The notes: generated from the letters alone by a model not told the origin. A DNA stretch of 64,000 nucleotides from Amphibalanus amphitrite (GCF_019059575.1 NW_024881780.1:186001-250000); one strand, 5' to 3'; counted from the stretch's first letter, positions 33,501-46,479 are shown. Made by a program: numbers and translations.

Positions 33501-35181
33501 CCGGTAGCGGCCTGGGTCGCCGTGCCTACACATAAAGCACGCCGTCCGACACCGTACCCAAACACGGCCGGTCCACCGGAGCTCGGACGGACGTGCTCGG
33601 AGTAGGAGCCAAAACGAACGCCGACCAGAAATGCCGGTCAGGTTCCGGACGCTAAAAAAGTCGTCGGAAGGAAAGGTGGCCAGTCAGAGCGTAAGCAGTT
33701 TGGAATGGCGAGAGCGAGTGGGAGAAAATGGCTTCCTTAGAAAAAATGGGTCTGCTTGAGACGAAATAGCAACTATTTATTGATGAGTAGCATACATTCA
33801 TCGTCCATGGGAGACAAACATTCGGTTGTCCACGAATTGTTCCTTGAATAACGCGCTGTTGGCTGTTCATGAGAATAAAAACAGAATTAGCACGGTACCT
33901 ATTTGAGGGCATCGCATCACCATCAACGCCTAAAAAGTTTCGTTGGCTTTTAGTTGTGTAATTTCTGGTTACTGACCAGTCGTGACGAGAACCATTTTGG
34001 ATAGAACAATGAGCAGTAAAATTAAGGGCATACACGACGTCCCGATCATACTGTGCAGGCTCCATTCCAACCGGGTATCATCCCTGCACAGTGCCCACTG
34101 CCCGTTGCACATTGCATACCGCACATTTTACCTAGACAAAAATGTCCGTGCCCATTGCCCAATCAATGGACAATCAAAGCTGCAACGGAAAGACTGCAGC
34201 CCAAAAATCGCCCGCTGTCAGCTGTTGAAGCGGCGGGCTGACATTTTTCCTACCGGCCAGGTGTGCTCCCTCTCCTCCCCTCCTTCCCTCTCCCCCTTCC
34301 CGACCCTCCTCGGTCAAACACCAGCGCCCCCTGTATGCAACAGCCGCCGTGCAGCCGTTGTATTCTTCACCGTCGCGAAACGGGTTCTGTAGCGGCTGGC
34401 CGCGCGGCTGGCCCGCGATAATGCCCAGCCCGTTCGCCTACGAGTTTGCCCGGGAGACCCGTTAACCCGTGTGTTCAAGTGTCCTAAGCGAAAACGTTTG
34501 TCCGCGGGGTCATCCTAAGGGGAACCATTTGCCCATGGGTCCATGGCGGCAAAGGTCCATAGGCCATTTGTCCATAGGCAGCATTGTTGCACAGAAACCG
34601 CCATTGGTCATTGGATTGAGGGAGAATAAAAGTGAGTTCGTGAAGGAATGCGTAGTAAGCGCAATATGTGTCGTGACTGAAATCAAACCAGTCATCCAGT
34701 TCAATGCCCATTCCGTGTGCTGTGTTGTATGAATCAGAGGCCAGTAACGCCAGGGGCAGGGTAACCAGACATGAGGCACTCCCTACTATTTTGCTGGCGT
34801 CCACAACAATGATCTGTTCTGACGGCACAAAGACGGCTGGAGCCTCTTGTGCCTACGTGTGACGCACTGGTCACCTGGTTTTGCCGCTGCACCATGGGCC
34901 ACCGGCCCAACGCACCGTAACCGTCTCTCCTATTTGCACTCGCACGGCACTGACTCACTATCACTGTACGGACACGCAACAGAGGCTGTGCGGAGCTTGT
35001 ACTTACCTACAGAGACGATGCAGACTTGACGGAGACTGTACGGAAACTTCATACAGAGACTAATAACAATACGAATAATGTGAGAAGGTTCCACTCAAAA
35101 TCATATCTATTGCAAAAAGGATAACTGCACTGGTTTGTTCACAGAAGAAGAGAAGGAGTATATAGAAGGCTGAGGAGAGCA

Positions 35182-35182
<1 letters not shown>
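30588..35182 (-). other. Bitesize intron, no certain gene
   Basis: There is no recognised element or exon. Open frames at 30356-31016 are the antisense of the cassette exon or GC-rich shadows. A plus-strand open frame at 32903-33274 and a minus-strand one through 33010-33170 have no recognisable domain. Confidence 0.4.
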
Positions 35183-35254
<72 letters not shown>

Positions 35255-35261
35255 CTCTCTC

Positions 35262-35353
<92 letters not shown>

Positions 35354-35370
35354 ATTTACTCCCTCTCTCC
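35183..35370. repeat. (CT)n tract
   Basis: About 170 bases of nearly pure CT, broken at about 35248-35270. Confidence 0.95.
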
Positions 35371-37001
35371 ACATAAAGTCGTGACTCTCCAGCAGGTGAG
35401 AGTAGGGCGATAGGCGTAACTTGCACATCCTTTCGGCAATGGCAAAGAGCTGCGCCGCTCAGTTTAGCTTTTACCTTCTACCACAACGCTCTTTTGTTTT
35501 GTTGAGCTGACCTGAGTTAAACCACCCACCCAATTAAGCGGCCAGCCTTATAGCCACACTATCACAGTTGAGCCCTGGCTCAACCAGGTAGCCAGGTTCA
35601 GTCTATCTGAACAGGGTAGCCCGGACGGACCGGACCCAGACCCGGACATGACCCGACCAGACGCCGAAAGTAAAAGTGGAGCTCCGGCTGTCCAGACGCC
35701 AGACGAGAGAAAACGCCACGTGAGCCCACCCCGCCGCTTCGAGCCCAGTTTCGCTGGCATTGTCACGGCTACGAGCGGCCCGCAAACGATTCCAATCCCG
35801 TCGAGATGCTTCTCGATCGAGATGTTCCTCGAGACTAAATACAATTCTACAGCCCGGGGACGACTTTTTAGCCCACGCTCCACCCACGAGTGTGGTCGGA
35901 TTCAGTTCAGCCGAGCTAACGAGCACCCCCGCGGGTCTCATCATCCACGGATGGAGCTCAGCTGACCGGTCTGTGCCGGCGCCGCCGCCGCCGTGCAGCG
36001 GATCGGACGTGTTTTTTGACTGGGGAGCGGACAGCCACGGCCGCCTCTGCAGGTATTGTTCGCCCCAGCACTGCTGCTCAGCCTCAGCCGGTGTACTGGG
36101 AAACCGGCCCACCGAGCGCTGTGGTGGCCAGTTGCACTTGGCAACAGGGTGACTGCCGCACGGACTGATCACTGATCAGTGCTCAGCGCACCGGGTCGCG
36201 CGCTGTCGGTTGGAGACAAACGCAGGTGTGAAAGTGGCGACTCCAGCTGCGGCTGAACAGATTCGCAATGGTAATGGGCCGCACAGATACGAACGAGTCA
36301 GTAACGCCAAATAGGCAGCTGACAGGCTGGCGAATCAATTTGAAAAATAAGACAGTAAGTCTAGGCTGGCCACAAAAATAAAGTTTTGGAATATCGTATA
36401 TGTAATATAAAATGCGTTTGCTATATCATCAACCAAAGAGAAGTTACATCATCAGCCAGGAAATAGTTTGGACGTTATTTTACGTTTTCACGTCACGACG
36501 TGTCCATAAGCTTTTAACGACACTTGTCTGTAAGAAGTACGAAGAGAAAATTCCGAGACAATGCTTACATGTGATAACAAAGTGACTATAAGTTGATACG
36601 ATCCAAACAATGGGACGATGAAGTATGAACAATCCGTGACCGTAACTATCGTGAAACCGCTGATATTTTGGCGTGAGTTGTAGGTTCTCAGCTATCATTC
36701 TTTGGCGACCACTACTTCTAGCTCTATCAGTTGAAATAGTTCTGGTGATGTGAGCGGAATGAGTTCTTTCTAGAATCACACTCACGAGGTATGTACTCGC
36801 CAATCGGAGTCGCAGGAACCCGAAACAGCAGATGACTCCAAAGACCATCCATCCCATGGGGACCATCATGACGGGACCCATCGAAACCATCTGGATACCA
36901 TGCAGTTATCCCTCAAATTAAGTCGGTGCAGAACCACTGCCACGTTTGACACAGACCTGCTCGCCCACCGAAACGGCACAGAGACCGGTCGCCACCGGTG
37001 C
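35371..37001 (-). other. Bitesize intron, no certain gene
   Basis: Bases 35600-36170 are GC-rich and open on both strands at once, which argues against real coding. Nothing else was recognised. Confidence 0.4.
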
Positions 37002-37467
37002 ACCTGAACTAGTGATGTCAATTTCAGAAATTTTGGAAACCAATACCAAACCGATACCGACCAAAACCACTGAGAGTATACCAAAACCGAACCGATTTTC
37101 AGAAACAGGGGGAAATACCGACTAGATACCGAAATCAGGGAATTATCAAACAAATGCTTCAAACTTTCTCAAGACATATGATAAGCCTTGAAAGGTACCT
37201 AATACTTTGAAATAAGGTAACAAAAACAAATCAGGCAATCTCTTAATTATTTGCATTGCCAAAAAAAACATTTATAACTTATTTTGTAACTATTAACAAA
37301 TATTCAGGTCAGTTATTTTACTGGAATGTGGATTCAAGTCAACTGCATGAGGTGTTAGGAAAATAACTTGAACCCTGAACCTTGTCCATGCCTGAACCAT
37401 CAAACCTTCTTTCAATTCAAGTCATTCATTTCGAGTTGGAGTCCGGTCAAGACAGGGTTAAGTGTGT

Positions 37468-37848
37468 TGTAGCCATGTACTTCTGCCGGTCACCGCTAGG
37501 CCCATTTACTTCCACCGGTCGCCGCTAGATGCTGTGAACCGCGAGTTACAGTTTTGTTAATAGGTGTCGCTTTTACCAGTCTCTAAATTGCTAAAGCCTT
37601 CGATTAAGTTGTGCGCCCCCCTTTTAACGTTCCGTTCGCTTAAACTGCTGTATTGTTTGGACAACTGCATTGGCTATGTGTATATTTAAAACCATATGTA
37701 TTCGTTTATTACATTCGATGTTCTCGCCAACATGTGTGCAATACTAGATAACTAAGTTCGTATGTAAAATTATATATGTCTCGATTTTGTGGCGAAATAC
37801 AAGAGATATCTGTATGTTACAGTGTTTCTACTGGCTACACCAGCCAGA
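37468..37848 (+). repeat. 5' LTR
   Basis: It begins TGTAGCCATGTACTTC and ends CACCAGCCAGA. It has a TATTTAAAA box near 37681. The exact 3' edge could be two bases shorter, at CCAGCCA. Confidence 0.9.
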
Positions 37849-37849
37849 T

Positions 37850-37866
37850 TGGTGACCCCGCGTTCT
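37850..37866 (+). other. Primer binding site, tRNA-Trp type
   Basis: TGGTGACCCCG directly after the LTR complements the 3' end (CGGGGTCACCA) of animal tRNA-Trp; the next bases, CGTT, fit less well. Use of tRNA-Trp is known for CsRn1-clade elements. Confidence 0.75.
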
Positions 37867-38169
37867 ACGCACCATGGGATCGCTATCCCCTCGTGTTCCC
37901 TGGCACACCGACACTGGCCTGCACCCTGAGCTATCTCCTCCAGCTCTCTTTGTGTAGGAAGGAAGTGGCGGATGGTGTGTCTCCACGAGGATCCTTCTTT
38001 TGTGCTGTGTGAAACTGGATAACGCCGACTACTCCTGCTGCACTAAGGACCAGCTACTTCATCGGCTCATCTTACCGAACGGCTACCTCTGCAGCTGCAC
38101 CGCAGCACCTGCCGATCGCCGGATCGCCGTCGCCGCCACCGATCTTCCCGACCATTGCTCTCGGCAGCC

Positions 38170-39213
38170 ATGGACCAGAAGACCCAGCCTGCCGGCGCCG
38201 GTGCAGCCGCCGGCACCGGTGCAGCCGCCGGCGCCGGTGCAGCCGCCGCCGCCGCCTCGCATGCCGCTGCTGCTGCTGCTGCCGCTGCCGCCCAACCGGA
38301 CTACCTCCGCGTGGCGACCGCGCCACGCAGCCACGTCGCGCCGCCGCGCTTCTTCGAGGAGGACCCCGTGATCTGGCTCGTCCAGCTCGACCTCTTCTTC
38401 TCTCAGGCAGCTGTGGACGATGAGCTCAGCCGCTTCCGGATCGCCGCTACTCTTCTTCCTGGCCACCTCCTGCGCGACTTCACTGACATCCTCCGCAACC
38501 CTCCTCCAGACCGACCTTACACCATCCTTTCCGACGCCATCCGTCAGCGGTTCGGCAAATCAGTCGAACAGCGTCTTCGCTGCCTGCTCTCTGGCCAACA
38601 ACTCGGCGACAGGCGTCCTTCCCAATTCCTTCGGCATCTCCTGGACCTTGCTGAAGCTGAAGGCTCACAAGATTCCCCGCTCATCCGCCAGATCTTCCTC
38701 AATGCTCTTCCGCCTCGGACTCAGCCCTTCCTCCAGTGCCTGCCGCCTGGGACGGACCTTGCGACCATCGCTAGCACTGCCGACCGACTCCTGGAGCTTC
38801 CGCAGCAGTCGGACGTCGCTGCACCTACCTCAGGTCTTCTCGCCGCGGTATCGACTTCTGCGCCTGCTGCAGCCTCACCTGCTGCTCCTGCAGGACCCTT
38901 CCACCTCCAAGACCTGATGAGCCAGCTGCTGACTGGTATCACGGCCCTCACAACATCAGTCGCCACACTGGTGGACGAGACGCGCCGCCGAGAGAGATCA
39001 GCATCCCGTGCCCCCGGCCGCGCTCGCCACCGTCCACCACGCGACCTGTCTGCTGCTGCTGCCCGGTCACCCAGCCCTGCAACCAACACATCTACCGGCG
39101 CTGGTGCTTCCTACTGCTGGTACCACCACAAGTTCGGTACCAACGCGCGCTCATGTCAGTCACCGTGCTCGTGGTCTGCAACCGCAACTCAGACCTCGGG
39201 AAACCAGCAGTAG
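38170..39213 (+). CDS. Gag protein of the CsRn1-type element
   Basis: A 347-residue capsid/nucleocapsid protein starts at the ATG in a good context (GCCATGG). Residues 1-45 are Ala/Gly-rich low complexity. The middle ([20 protein letters not shown] onward) is the capsid-like region common to arthropod Ty3/gypsy Gag proteins. Then comes an Ala/Ser-rich stretch, a basic Arg-rich patch, and a zinc finger [18 protein letters not shown] near residues 313-330. The spacing C-X2-H-X9-C-X3-C is the CHCC finger of CsRn1 elements. The frame closes at a TAG six bases after a slippery heptamer. Confidence 0.93.
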   Translation: MDQKTQPAGAGAAAGTGAAAGAGAAAAAASHAAAAAAAAAAQPDYLRVATAPRSHVAPPRFFEEDPVIWLVQLDLFFSQAAVDDELSRFRIAATLLPGHLLRDFTDILRNPPPDRPYTILSDAIRQRFGKSVEQRLRCLLSGQQLGDRRPSQFLRHLLDLAEAEGSQDSPLIRQIFLNALPPRTQPFLQCLPPGTDLATIASTADRLLELPQQSDVAAPTSGLLAAVSTSAPAAASPAAPAGPFHLQDLMSQLLTGITALTTSVATLVDETRRRERSASRAPGRARHRPPRDLSAAAARSPSPATNTSTGAGASYCWYHHKFGTNARSCQSPCSWSATATQTSGNQQ

Positions 39214-42200
39214 GACAGGTGACACAGACGTCTGCACCTGCCCTGCTCAACCCTGACGTCCCTCCAGCCAGCGGCCTTCTGAGACTCAAGGACAACAACA
39301 CTGGCATCACCTTCCTCATCGACACTGGAGCCGAGTACAGTGTTCTTCCAGCGACACCCACCGATCGTGCTCGCGGAACCAACGGTCTGGATCTGCAAGC
39401 AGCCAACAACAGCAGCATCCAGACCTATGGTCAGCGCATGCTCACGCTTTCTCTCGGCCTCAGAAGAGATTTCAACTGGATCTTCATCATCGCGGACGTC
39501 TCCCATCCTCTCCTAGGAGCCGACTTCCTCTCCTCGTATGATCTCCTCGTCGACACCAAGAGAGGCCGTCTCATCGACCACCTAACTGAGTTGTCTTCAC
39601 CTGCTTCCCACTCTTCAGTGCCATCCACCGGACTGACAGCCGTCGTCAGAACCGACAACCCAGCATTCCTTAACCTCCTTCGAGAATTCCCCAGCCTCAC
39701 CCAGCCGTCACATCATCCGGAGCCACAGCACTCAGTCCGACATCACATCGAGACTACCGGCCCTCCGGTCTTCTGCCGCCCACGCCGTCTGGATCCAGCT
39801 CGACTCGCCACTGCCAAGGCAGAGTTCCAGCGCCTTCTCAGTCTCGGAGTCATCCGACCCAGCAGCAGTCGGTATGCATCACCGCTGCACATGGTGCCCA
39901 AGTCGTCTGGAGATTGGAGACCCTGTGGAGATTACCGTGCACTGAACCGCATCACAGTGCCTGACCGGTACCCACTACCACATCTCCACGACTTCACTGC
40001 CTGCCTCGCTGGGACATCGATCTACTCTCGGCTCGACCTCGTCAGGGCCTTCAACCAGATACCGATGGCCCCAGAAGACATCGCCAAGACAGCGATCACA
40101 ACGCCCTTCGGCGCCTTCGAGTTCCTCCGTATGCCGTACGGTCTCCGGAACTGCGCTCAGACCTTCCAACGGTTCATGGACCAAATCCTCCGTGGCCTGG
40201 ATTTCGCCTTCGTCTATGTAGACGACATCCTCATCGCCAGCAGCAGCATCTCGGAACATCTCATGCACCTCCGAGAGGTCTTCAGCCGTCTTTCCCGCAA
40301 CGGTGTGCTCCTCAACCCATCGAAGTGCGCCTTCGGCATGGAAAGCATCTCCTACCTCGGCCACCAGATCTCCAGCGGAGGCATCACTCCTCTCGACGAT
40401 CGAGTCAGTGCGATCAAGAACTTCGACCGTCCAGAGTCAAAGAAGAGCCTCAAGAAGTTCCTGGGGATGATCAACTTCTATCACCGCTTCATCCCACACG
40501 CTGCTGCTCTTCTGGCACCTCTCCACGGCCTGACTGCCTCAGACGACCGAGCTGCTTCAGTCACGTGGACCCCAGAGGCAGACGCCGCCTTCTCTGCAGC
40601 CAAAGCCGCCCTCGCTGACGTCACCCAGCTCGCTCATCCCGTCAAAGATGCAGCTCTAAGCCTCAGCACTGACGCCAGCAGCACAGCAGCCGGCGCCGTG
40701 CTCCACCAGCGAGTTGGTGGTTCTCTTCAGCCTCTCGCCTTCTTCTCGCGCAAGTTCACGCCCACCCAACGCCGCTACAGCACCTTTGGACGGGAACTGC
40801 TCGCCATGTACCTCGCCGTGCGACATTTCCTGCCCTATCTGGAAGGACGCGACTTCGAGATCCTCACGGACCACAAGCCGCTCGTCTTTGCTCTCAAGGC
40901 CAACGGCAACGCCAACCATTCTCTCCGTGAACAACGTCACATGGACCTGATTCTGCAGCACACCAGCAAGATCGGACATGTTCCTGGACATCTCAACCCG
41001 GTAGCTGACGCCATCTCACGGATCAGCTCAGTGTCTGCGCCAGCTTCTGCCGCAGCTACACCTTCACCCGGCCTTCTGAGCTTGGCCGACATCGCCCTAC
41101 ACCAAGCCAACGATCCTGACCTGCCGAAGCTGCAACAATCCTCATCTCTGGTCATCCGTGACTTCCCAGTCCCTGATCATCCGCATCTACGTCTCTGGTG
41201 CGACACCTCAACGGCCACACCTAGACCTGTAGTCCCAGCCAGACTCCGCCCTTCCATCATCAAGAGCTTCCACGACTTGTCTCATCCTGGCATCAACGCT
41301 ACGCGTCATCTCATCTCATCGAGGTTCATCTGGCCCCACATCAACGCGGACATCCGTGCCTTCGTCCGGAGCTGCCAGCATTGTCAGCGTGCCAAGATCC
41401 AGCGCCACACGAAGCCACCCATGGGCAGTTTCCAGCCACCTGACTCTCGCTTCCTGCACATCCACATCGACCTTGTCGGACCACTTCCTCCGTCCCATGG
41501 CAACTCCTACCTCCTGACTGTCGTCGACCGCTTCACCCGATGGCCCGAGGCAATTCCTCTGCCCACCATGGACGCCGTCACGGTGGCTCGGCATCTCGTC
41601 AGCGGCTGGATCGCCCGCTTCGGAGTACCCGAACTCATCACCACCGACAGAGGATCCCAGTTCGAGTCCCGCCTCTGGACAGAAGTCTCCAAGCTTCTCG
41701 GCACCTCTCGGATCCGGACCTGCGCCTACCACCCAGAAGCAAACGGGATGGTAGAGCGCTTCCACCGCCAACTGAAGTCAGCTCTGCGGACCGATGACGA
41801 CGCCGCCTCCTGGTCGGACCGACTTCCTCTGGTGCTACTCGGAGTGCGCACGGCCCTCAAGGAGGATCTCGGATGCACCGCTGCAGACCTAGTCTATGGT
41901 TGCAGTCTCCGACTTCCTGGTGACTTCCTCTCCCCCATGTCGTCGGACACTTCTTCTGATCCGGCTTCCCTAGCCTCTCGTCTCCGTGCCGCCATGTCGG
42001 AGCTCCGTCCAACTCCTCCTCGTCCTGGCTCCCGCCAAATCTTCATCTCTCAAGACATGCCAACCTGCTCCCACGTCTTCATCCGACGCGATTCGCATCG
42101 CTCTCCTTTCCAATACGTCTATGACGGTCCTTATCGTGTCCTATCCCGCGACCAGCACACCGCCACCATCGACCGTCTCGGGCGACGCGACACCGTCACC

Positions 42201-42470
42201 CTGGCTCGGTGTAAACCGGCCTTCACGGACAACATGCCTGCCGCAACGCCGCCTGCAGCACCGGACGTCCTGGTGAACGACACGCCTACTACAGCGACAG
42301 ACAGCTCGGTGGACCGCCCGCCTGCTGCATCGCCTGCACCCAGCCGCTCAGGTGCCCCCGGCGGCTCTCGCCCGGCTCGCCGCGTGCCGCCGGACCCGCC
42401 GCCTGCTTCGCCACCCCCTCTCCGCCGTTCGTCGCGTACTCGCCGCCAAACATCTTTTTATGGTGTTTAA
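39153..42470 (+). CDS. Pol polyprotein: protease, RT, RNase H, integrase
   Basis: The open frame of 1,105 codons is intact and overlaps gag by 61 bases in the minus-one frame; it is probably made as a Gag-Pol fusion rather than from its own ATG. Counted from 39153, the protease active site DTG is at residues 57-59. The RT box YVDD is at 355-358, followed by the LGH and [12 protein letters not shown] thumb blocks. RNase H follows, with [14 protein letters not shown] and the TDHKPL block. The integrase HHCC finger is near residue 710, and its catalytic triad is D773, D832 and E868, with 35 residues between the last two. A GPY/F-like module ([10 protein letters not shown]) lies near the end, with a Pro-rich tail. 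No chromodomain was seen. Confidence 0.97.
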   Translation: MSVTVLVVCNRNSDLGKPAVGQVTQTSAPALLNPDVPPASGLLRLKDNNTGITFLIDTGAEYSVLPATPTDRARGTNGLDLQAANNSSIQTYGQRMLTLSLGLRRDFNWIFIIADVSHPLLGADFLSSYDLLVDTKRGRLIDHLTELSSPASHSSVPSTGLTAVVRTDNPAFLNLLREFPSLTQPSHHPEPQHSVRHHIETTGPPVFCRPRRLDPARLATAKAEFQRLLSLGVIRPSSSRYASPLHMVPKSSGDWRPCGDYRALNRITVPDRYPLPHLHDFTACLAGTSIYSRLDLVRAFNQIPMAPEDIAKTAITTPFGAFEFLRMPYGLRNCAQTFQRFMDQILRGLDFAFVYVDDILIASSSISEHLMHLREVFSRLSRNGVLLNPSKCAFGMESISYLGHQISSGGITPLDDRVSAIKNFDRPESKKSLKKFLGMINFYHRFIPHAAALLAPLHGLTASDDRAASVTWTPEADAAFSAAKAALADVTQLAHPVKDAALSLSTDASSTAAGAVLHQRVGGSLQPLAFFSRKFTPTQRRYSTFGRELLAMYLAVRHFLPYLEGRDFEILTDHKPLVFALKANGNANHSLREQRHMDLILQHTSKIGHVPGHLNPVADAISRISSVSAPASAAATPSPGLLSLADIALHQANDPDLPKLQQSSSLVIRDFPVPDHPHLRLWCDTSTATPRPVVPARLRPSIIKSFHDLSHPGINATRHLISSRFIWPHINADIRAFVRSCQHCQRAKIQRHTKPPMGSFQPPDSRFLHIHIDLVGPLPPSHGNSYLLTVVDRFTRWPEAIPLPTMDAVTVARHLVSGWIARFGVPELITTDRGSQFESRLWTEVSKLLGTSRIRTCAYHPEANGMVERFHRQLKSALRTDDDAASWSDRLPLVLLGVRTALKEDLGCTAADLVYGCSLRLPGDFLSPMSSDTSSDPASLASRLRAAMSELRPTPPRPGSRQIFISQDMPTCSHVFIRRDSHRSPFQYVYDGPYRVLSRDQHTATIDRLGRRDTVTLARCKPAFTDNMPAATPPAAPDVLVNDTPTTATDSSVDRPPAASPAPSRSGAPGGSRPARRVPPDPPPASPPPLRRSSRTRRQTSFYGV
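39198..39246 (+). promoter_or_regulatory. Minus-one ribosomal frameshift signal between gag and pol
   Basis: GGGAAAC (39198-39204) lies in the gag frame as G GGA AAC, and slipping back one base enters the pol frame exactly. Two bases downstream starts a potential stem: GCAG (39207-39210) pairs with CTGC (39243-39246), and CAGGTG (39216-39221) with CACCTG (39235-39240). The gag stop lies in the first internal loop. The same heptamer is used by some retroviruses. Confidence 0.8.
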
Positions 42471-42472
42471 CT

Positions 42473-42487
42473 AGGGCGGGGGAGTGA
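42473..42487 (+). other. Polypurine tract
   Basis: AGGGCGGGGGAGTGA immediately precedes the 3' LTR and would prime plus-strand synthesis. Confidence 0.85.
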
Positions 42488-42868
42488 TGTAGCCATGTAC
42501 TTCTGCCGGTCACCGCTAGGCCCATTTACTTCCACCGGTCGCCGCTAGATGCTGTGAACCGCGAGTTACAGTTTTGTTAATAGGTGTCGCTTTTACCAGT
42601 CTCTAAATTGCTAAAGCCTTCGATTAAGTTGTGCGCCCCCCTTTTAACGTTCCGTTCGCTTAAACTGCTGTATTGTTTGGACAACTGCATTGGCTATGTG
42701 TATATTTAAAACCATATGTATTCGTTTATTACATTCGATGTTCTCGCCAACATGTGTGCAATACTAGATAACTAAGTTCGTATGTAAAATTATATATGTC
42801 TCGATTTTGTGGCGAAATACAAGAGATATCTGTATGTTACAGTGTTTCTACTGGCTACACCAGCCAGA
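42488..42868 (+). repeat. 3' LTR
   Basis: It matches the 5' LTR base for base wherever I compared them. Confidence 0.9.
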
Positions 42869-43597
42869 GTGTATCATGATCCAAAAGTGGTGACCCAATT
42901 GACAATGATGGGCTACACCTTGGGCTGGCTACACCATTAATGTAAACAAAGCCCATGATACCTACAGTTAAACCCAAGTAGCATGGTGATTGGTGACGAT
43001 ACTGACGCAGCCAATTTTTCTTCATAAACAAATGTGTAACACAACAAAACTTGATAAATAATTACTTACGAGACACACTGATAGATAGCAGACACCACTG
43101 TAATGATATCGCGATGAAATCTAAGTAAAATGTCCATAATTTTACGGAAGCATTGACACACGTCACGTGTCATCTCTTCCATAATGGCGGCCTTACAGGC
43201 GGCGGCCATTTGCATTAATGATTAAACTGTATAAAATAAAGTTTTTCTTTTCTTTTTTGCTTAAGTCCACTTAAATCAAAATTCCTTGTATAAATTTTGA
43301 CATCTTAAAATTAATTCAAGAAAGTTGTAGGCCACTTTTGCTGAAAAATGAAGTACCAGAAAAACAGAGTTGTTCAATTATTTTCAATTAGTTTTTGAGC
43401 TATATCGGTTCCTCAGCCTGGCGCAGCTGCGACATTGAAATGTTTTTAGATGTGTTCAGTTTTCAAACTGCTGTGTGCGAGTCAAGCCAAAAGCCAATTA
43501 TATTTTATAAGTGCTCATGATAAAATTGCTAGCGATCTGTATCTGTTGAGAGAGCAGGAAAGAGAACACTAATTGAAGAAAATAAATTATCCACAGG

Positions 43598-45424
43598 CAT
43601 GGGCGGCGCCACCGGGGGGGACGGGGGGGACAGGTCCCCCGCTATCGAAAGTTAGGGGGGTACAGTACCCCCCTATCGGCGAGGCCCGTTCAATAGTTGA
43701 TAATAATGCATTATAGAGCTATCCGTGGCATTTAATGCATCGTTGGTTAATCAAGGCAGGTTCTGAATAAAGATTGCTGTTGGGATGCATCGCAGGGGTC
43801 CTGGCCATCTGCAAAAGGTGTGGAGCTGTGATGTCTGTAGTTATAAGGTGATCGGCAGGGCCTCGGGGATCGTGCCCCCTTTTTGGGGCGCCAGGCAGGG
43901 TTATTACTTATTACCTCCCCACCCCACTGCCAGACCCCATTGCCGATAAAACCAACCTGAAATTCCATTGATTTCCGTTACTATATGAAAATTTTCCATT
44001 CCTAATGAGTCAAATTCAAGCATGGCAGTTCTACCACAGGAACCATTTGAAATCTATGCCATTTAACCCCAGCACTTGTGGGGAGAAGTGTTCGGATAGA
44101 TCACAGGCAGGACCAAAAAAGCACGCAGTAGCCCAAGACCTTATAATTGGATATAGCATCGGCTCCCTCTCGTCAAGGGGTTCGATAGCACTCGTTTTTT
44201 TCTGCAAAACTAAGTTCGGTCGGCGGCCGAACGGCTGGGGGTCTAATCGAGCCCCCCATCCCTCCCCTTCTTACGTCAGCGGCTGTGAAAATGCCATTAC
44301 CAGCTGTTGAAACATGGCAGTTGCTTTTGCATGAGTGCACGAAAGGGTTTTAGGTCCGTGATACGTGAAAGGTTCTACATGAAAATTGAGATACACCAGC
44401 TTATCAAATTGTGCTCACTGTGGTGCGCTCGGTTTTACCTTGACTAGTCTTTGAATTCTGGGGTGAAACAGACCAGTCAAGAAACCTGTTCCATAAGGAG
44501 AGCCACTAATGCTTAAGAGATGTGGGATGAGGTTTCCAGAGACCTTCATTACCTCCCAAAGGGGGTGCCCCGCCATTTGCCAATCCCTGCTGTAGTTGTT
44601 ACGATTGGAGGGTGAATATGAGAACGATGCAGGTCGTGCCAGCTCGATCATGAACACAATGGTGCCGACATCACAGCTCTACTGCCATTTTTGACGAAGT
44701 TAATCAACAAGGACCGGAATCCTACCCTGGGGCATTTCACCTGCAGAGGTCGCCGGACCTGAGACCCTTTCACTCAATTTTTTCAACGGTGCATGCGCTC
44801 GTTTTTCCCGCGAAGCTCTTGGCAAGTAAAATCCATCAGAAAGTGTGATCTAATAACGGTTGGTGACCTTCTATGACCTAGCATGGCCTTTTGAGTGACC
44901 ACCGATGACATGACCACTGACGGCTAGCCATTAGCTGCACCCTGCCCGTTGCATATGGATCAGGTGGTGATGTCATGATTCTGAAATTATATTGCAGTTT
45001 TGGCGCACTTGTCAGAGCAGAAGACATTCCCACTTTTCCTCCATGACTATGTATATGATGGTGAAGCCCTGAAGCTGACCAGACGTAAGATCGAAAATTT
45101 GAAAGTACGAAATGTAAGAATAGCTGGCACTGCTACTTATGCCTAAGCAATTCGCAGCTTGTAGGAAACCAGCTTTGAGTTGGCAAGACTGCAAATTTTG
45201 ATTTAGAGGCAAGGATGCTTGAAAAGGTGATCGATCTTAGGTGTCCTAGGATAAGTTTGAAAACGGGATGCACCATTCGATGTGTTTTGGGCCTTGCCAA
45301 GTTTCGCGGCGTTACGTGCCTCGTTTTTTTTTTTTTTTTTGCATACACGATCAGTATCTACTTTTGGGATTTTCGATTTTCGGTCCCCGTCCCCCCCTAT
45401 CGAAAACCCGTGGCGCCGCCCCTG
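43598..45424. mobile_element. Second hAT-type element nested in the first, non-autonomous
   Basis: The ends CATGGGCGGCGCCAC and (inverted) CAGGGGCGGCGCCAC are flanked by a perfect 8-bp duplication TCCACAGG (43590-43597 and 45425-45432). Subterminal G-rich runs and CTATCGAAA words are also mirrored. The 1,827 bases hold no transposase frame. Confidence 0.85.
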
Positions 45425-46137
45425 TCCACAGGATCATGACAGCATCGCTCACTACAAGGCTTTTTGAAGTTGAGCGAAGTTGAAGATTTGTGGGGTGATG
45501 CGGGTGATGATGAAGTGACAAATGCTGCCTTAAATATTAGATGATAATGGTGAAGCTAGTGCTGTATTAAACAGGGTTTTGGATAATGTAATTGCATTGC
45601 AGTAAAATGGAGAGGAAGACAAGGTCAAGATCAATCACAGACTCCTCAAAACAAGTCAAATTTGTTGCTAATAAATGCTTTGGAAATTTTGAGAAAGGTA
45701 GTTTAAGCATGTTTTCCAGCATACAGTGAGTTCAACATTAATTCATGTTTAAGTCTTGCACATTGGCTTTCTTTGTAGGATAATTATCCTCATGGTATTG
45801 GAATTTGCTAACACTGATAAGTTGCCATTTAACATTGGCAGACTGATGTATTTGATATTACAGTTGATGTGTTTGCCCATTTGTTAGGACATCATGCATT
45901 TGGGAGAAATGTGTCATGATTGCCATTTTTCTTCATCCAGTGTCATTTAGCAAAATCAAATTTGAGTTCAGAAGGTTTATCAAAAATGCTTTCAAATATT
46001 TTATGACAGTAGTTGATTTTCATGATACCGACAAAATACCAATTGCTTTTGGTATATAATACCGAATACCGAATCGGTATTGGTTCGGTATCGGTATACC
46101 GAAATTTTGGTAACCGATTGACACCACTAACCTGAAC

Positions 46138-46479
46138 CGGCTCTCACGTGACCCAGCACCGCGGCCAGCCGGCTCACACGGCGGCGGTCACGTGACCTGA
46201 GGAGCGGCACGGAGCGGTGCTCGGGAGGGGAGGGTGCAGCAGGTGGGGGGGGGGGGGAGGAGAGACGGCACGGCACGGCGGGGCTCTGCGGTGGAGGGTG
46301 CAGTAATCTTGGATGGTGCAGCGTATCAGACGCCACTGCCACGCCAGATTGTGCAAAGATACTTTGCCTGATCTTTCTAAGCACAGCTAAGTCAGGTGAC
46401 ACGGCCTGATACCAAACAGCAAGGTGTGGCGGATATCGATGTGAATCACGCAAAAGATGCATGATAAAAAATACATCTA
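46138..46479 (-). other. Bitesize intron between two mobile elements
   Basis: GC-rich with a 13-base G run near 46245. No coding evidence. Confidence 0.5.

Larger units (their letters stand above)
37464..42872 (+). mobile_element. Ty3/gypsy LTR retrotransposon, CsRn1 type, structurally complete
   Basis: The element has two LTRs of about 381 bases, a primer site, gag, a frameshifted pol, and a polypurine tract. A 4-bp duplication GTGT lies at 37464-37467 and 42869-42872. The LTRs match by eye over their whole length, which indicates a recent insertion. Three features place it in the CsRn1 clade: a CHCC rather than CCHC Gag finger, a primer site matching the tRNA-Trp 3' end, and a standard protease, RT, RNase H, integrase order. 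It sits inside the hAT element and antisense to Bitesize. Confidence 0.95.
37010..46129. mobile_element. hAT-type element carrying two nested insertions
   Basis: The ends TAGTGATGTCAAT (left) and its near-complement ATTGACACCACTA (right) are flanked by a perfect 8-bp duplication ACCTGAAC (37002-37009 and 46130-46137), the hAT signature. Subterminal regions share ACCGATACC and AAATTTTGG words in inverted order. Without the gypsy element and the second hAT, only about 1.9 kb of its own DNA remains, with no transposase frame, so it looks non-autonomous. Confidence 0.85.

Noticed and set aside
35548..36172. Overlapping open frames on both strands
   Set aside because: All frames are open because the region is GC-rich. 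There is no domain, and no splice-phase fit to Bitesize was established.
43598..45424. Transposase gene inside the second hAT element
   Set aside because: Only short open frames without hAT dimerisation or BED-finger motifs.
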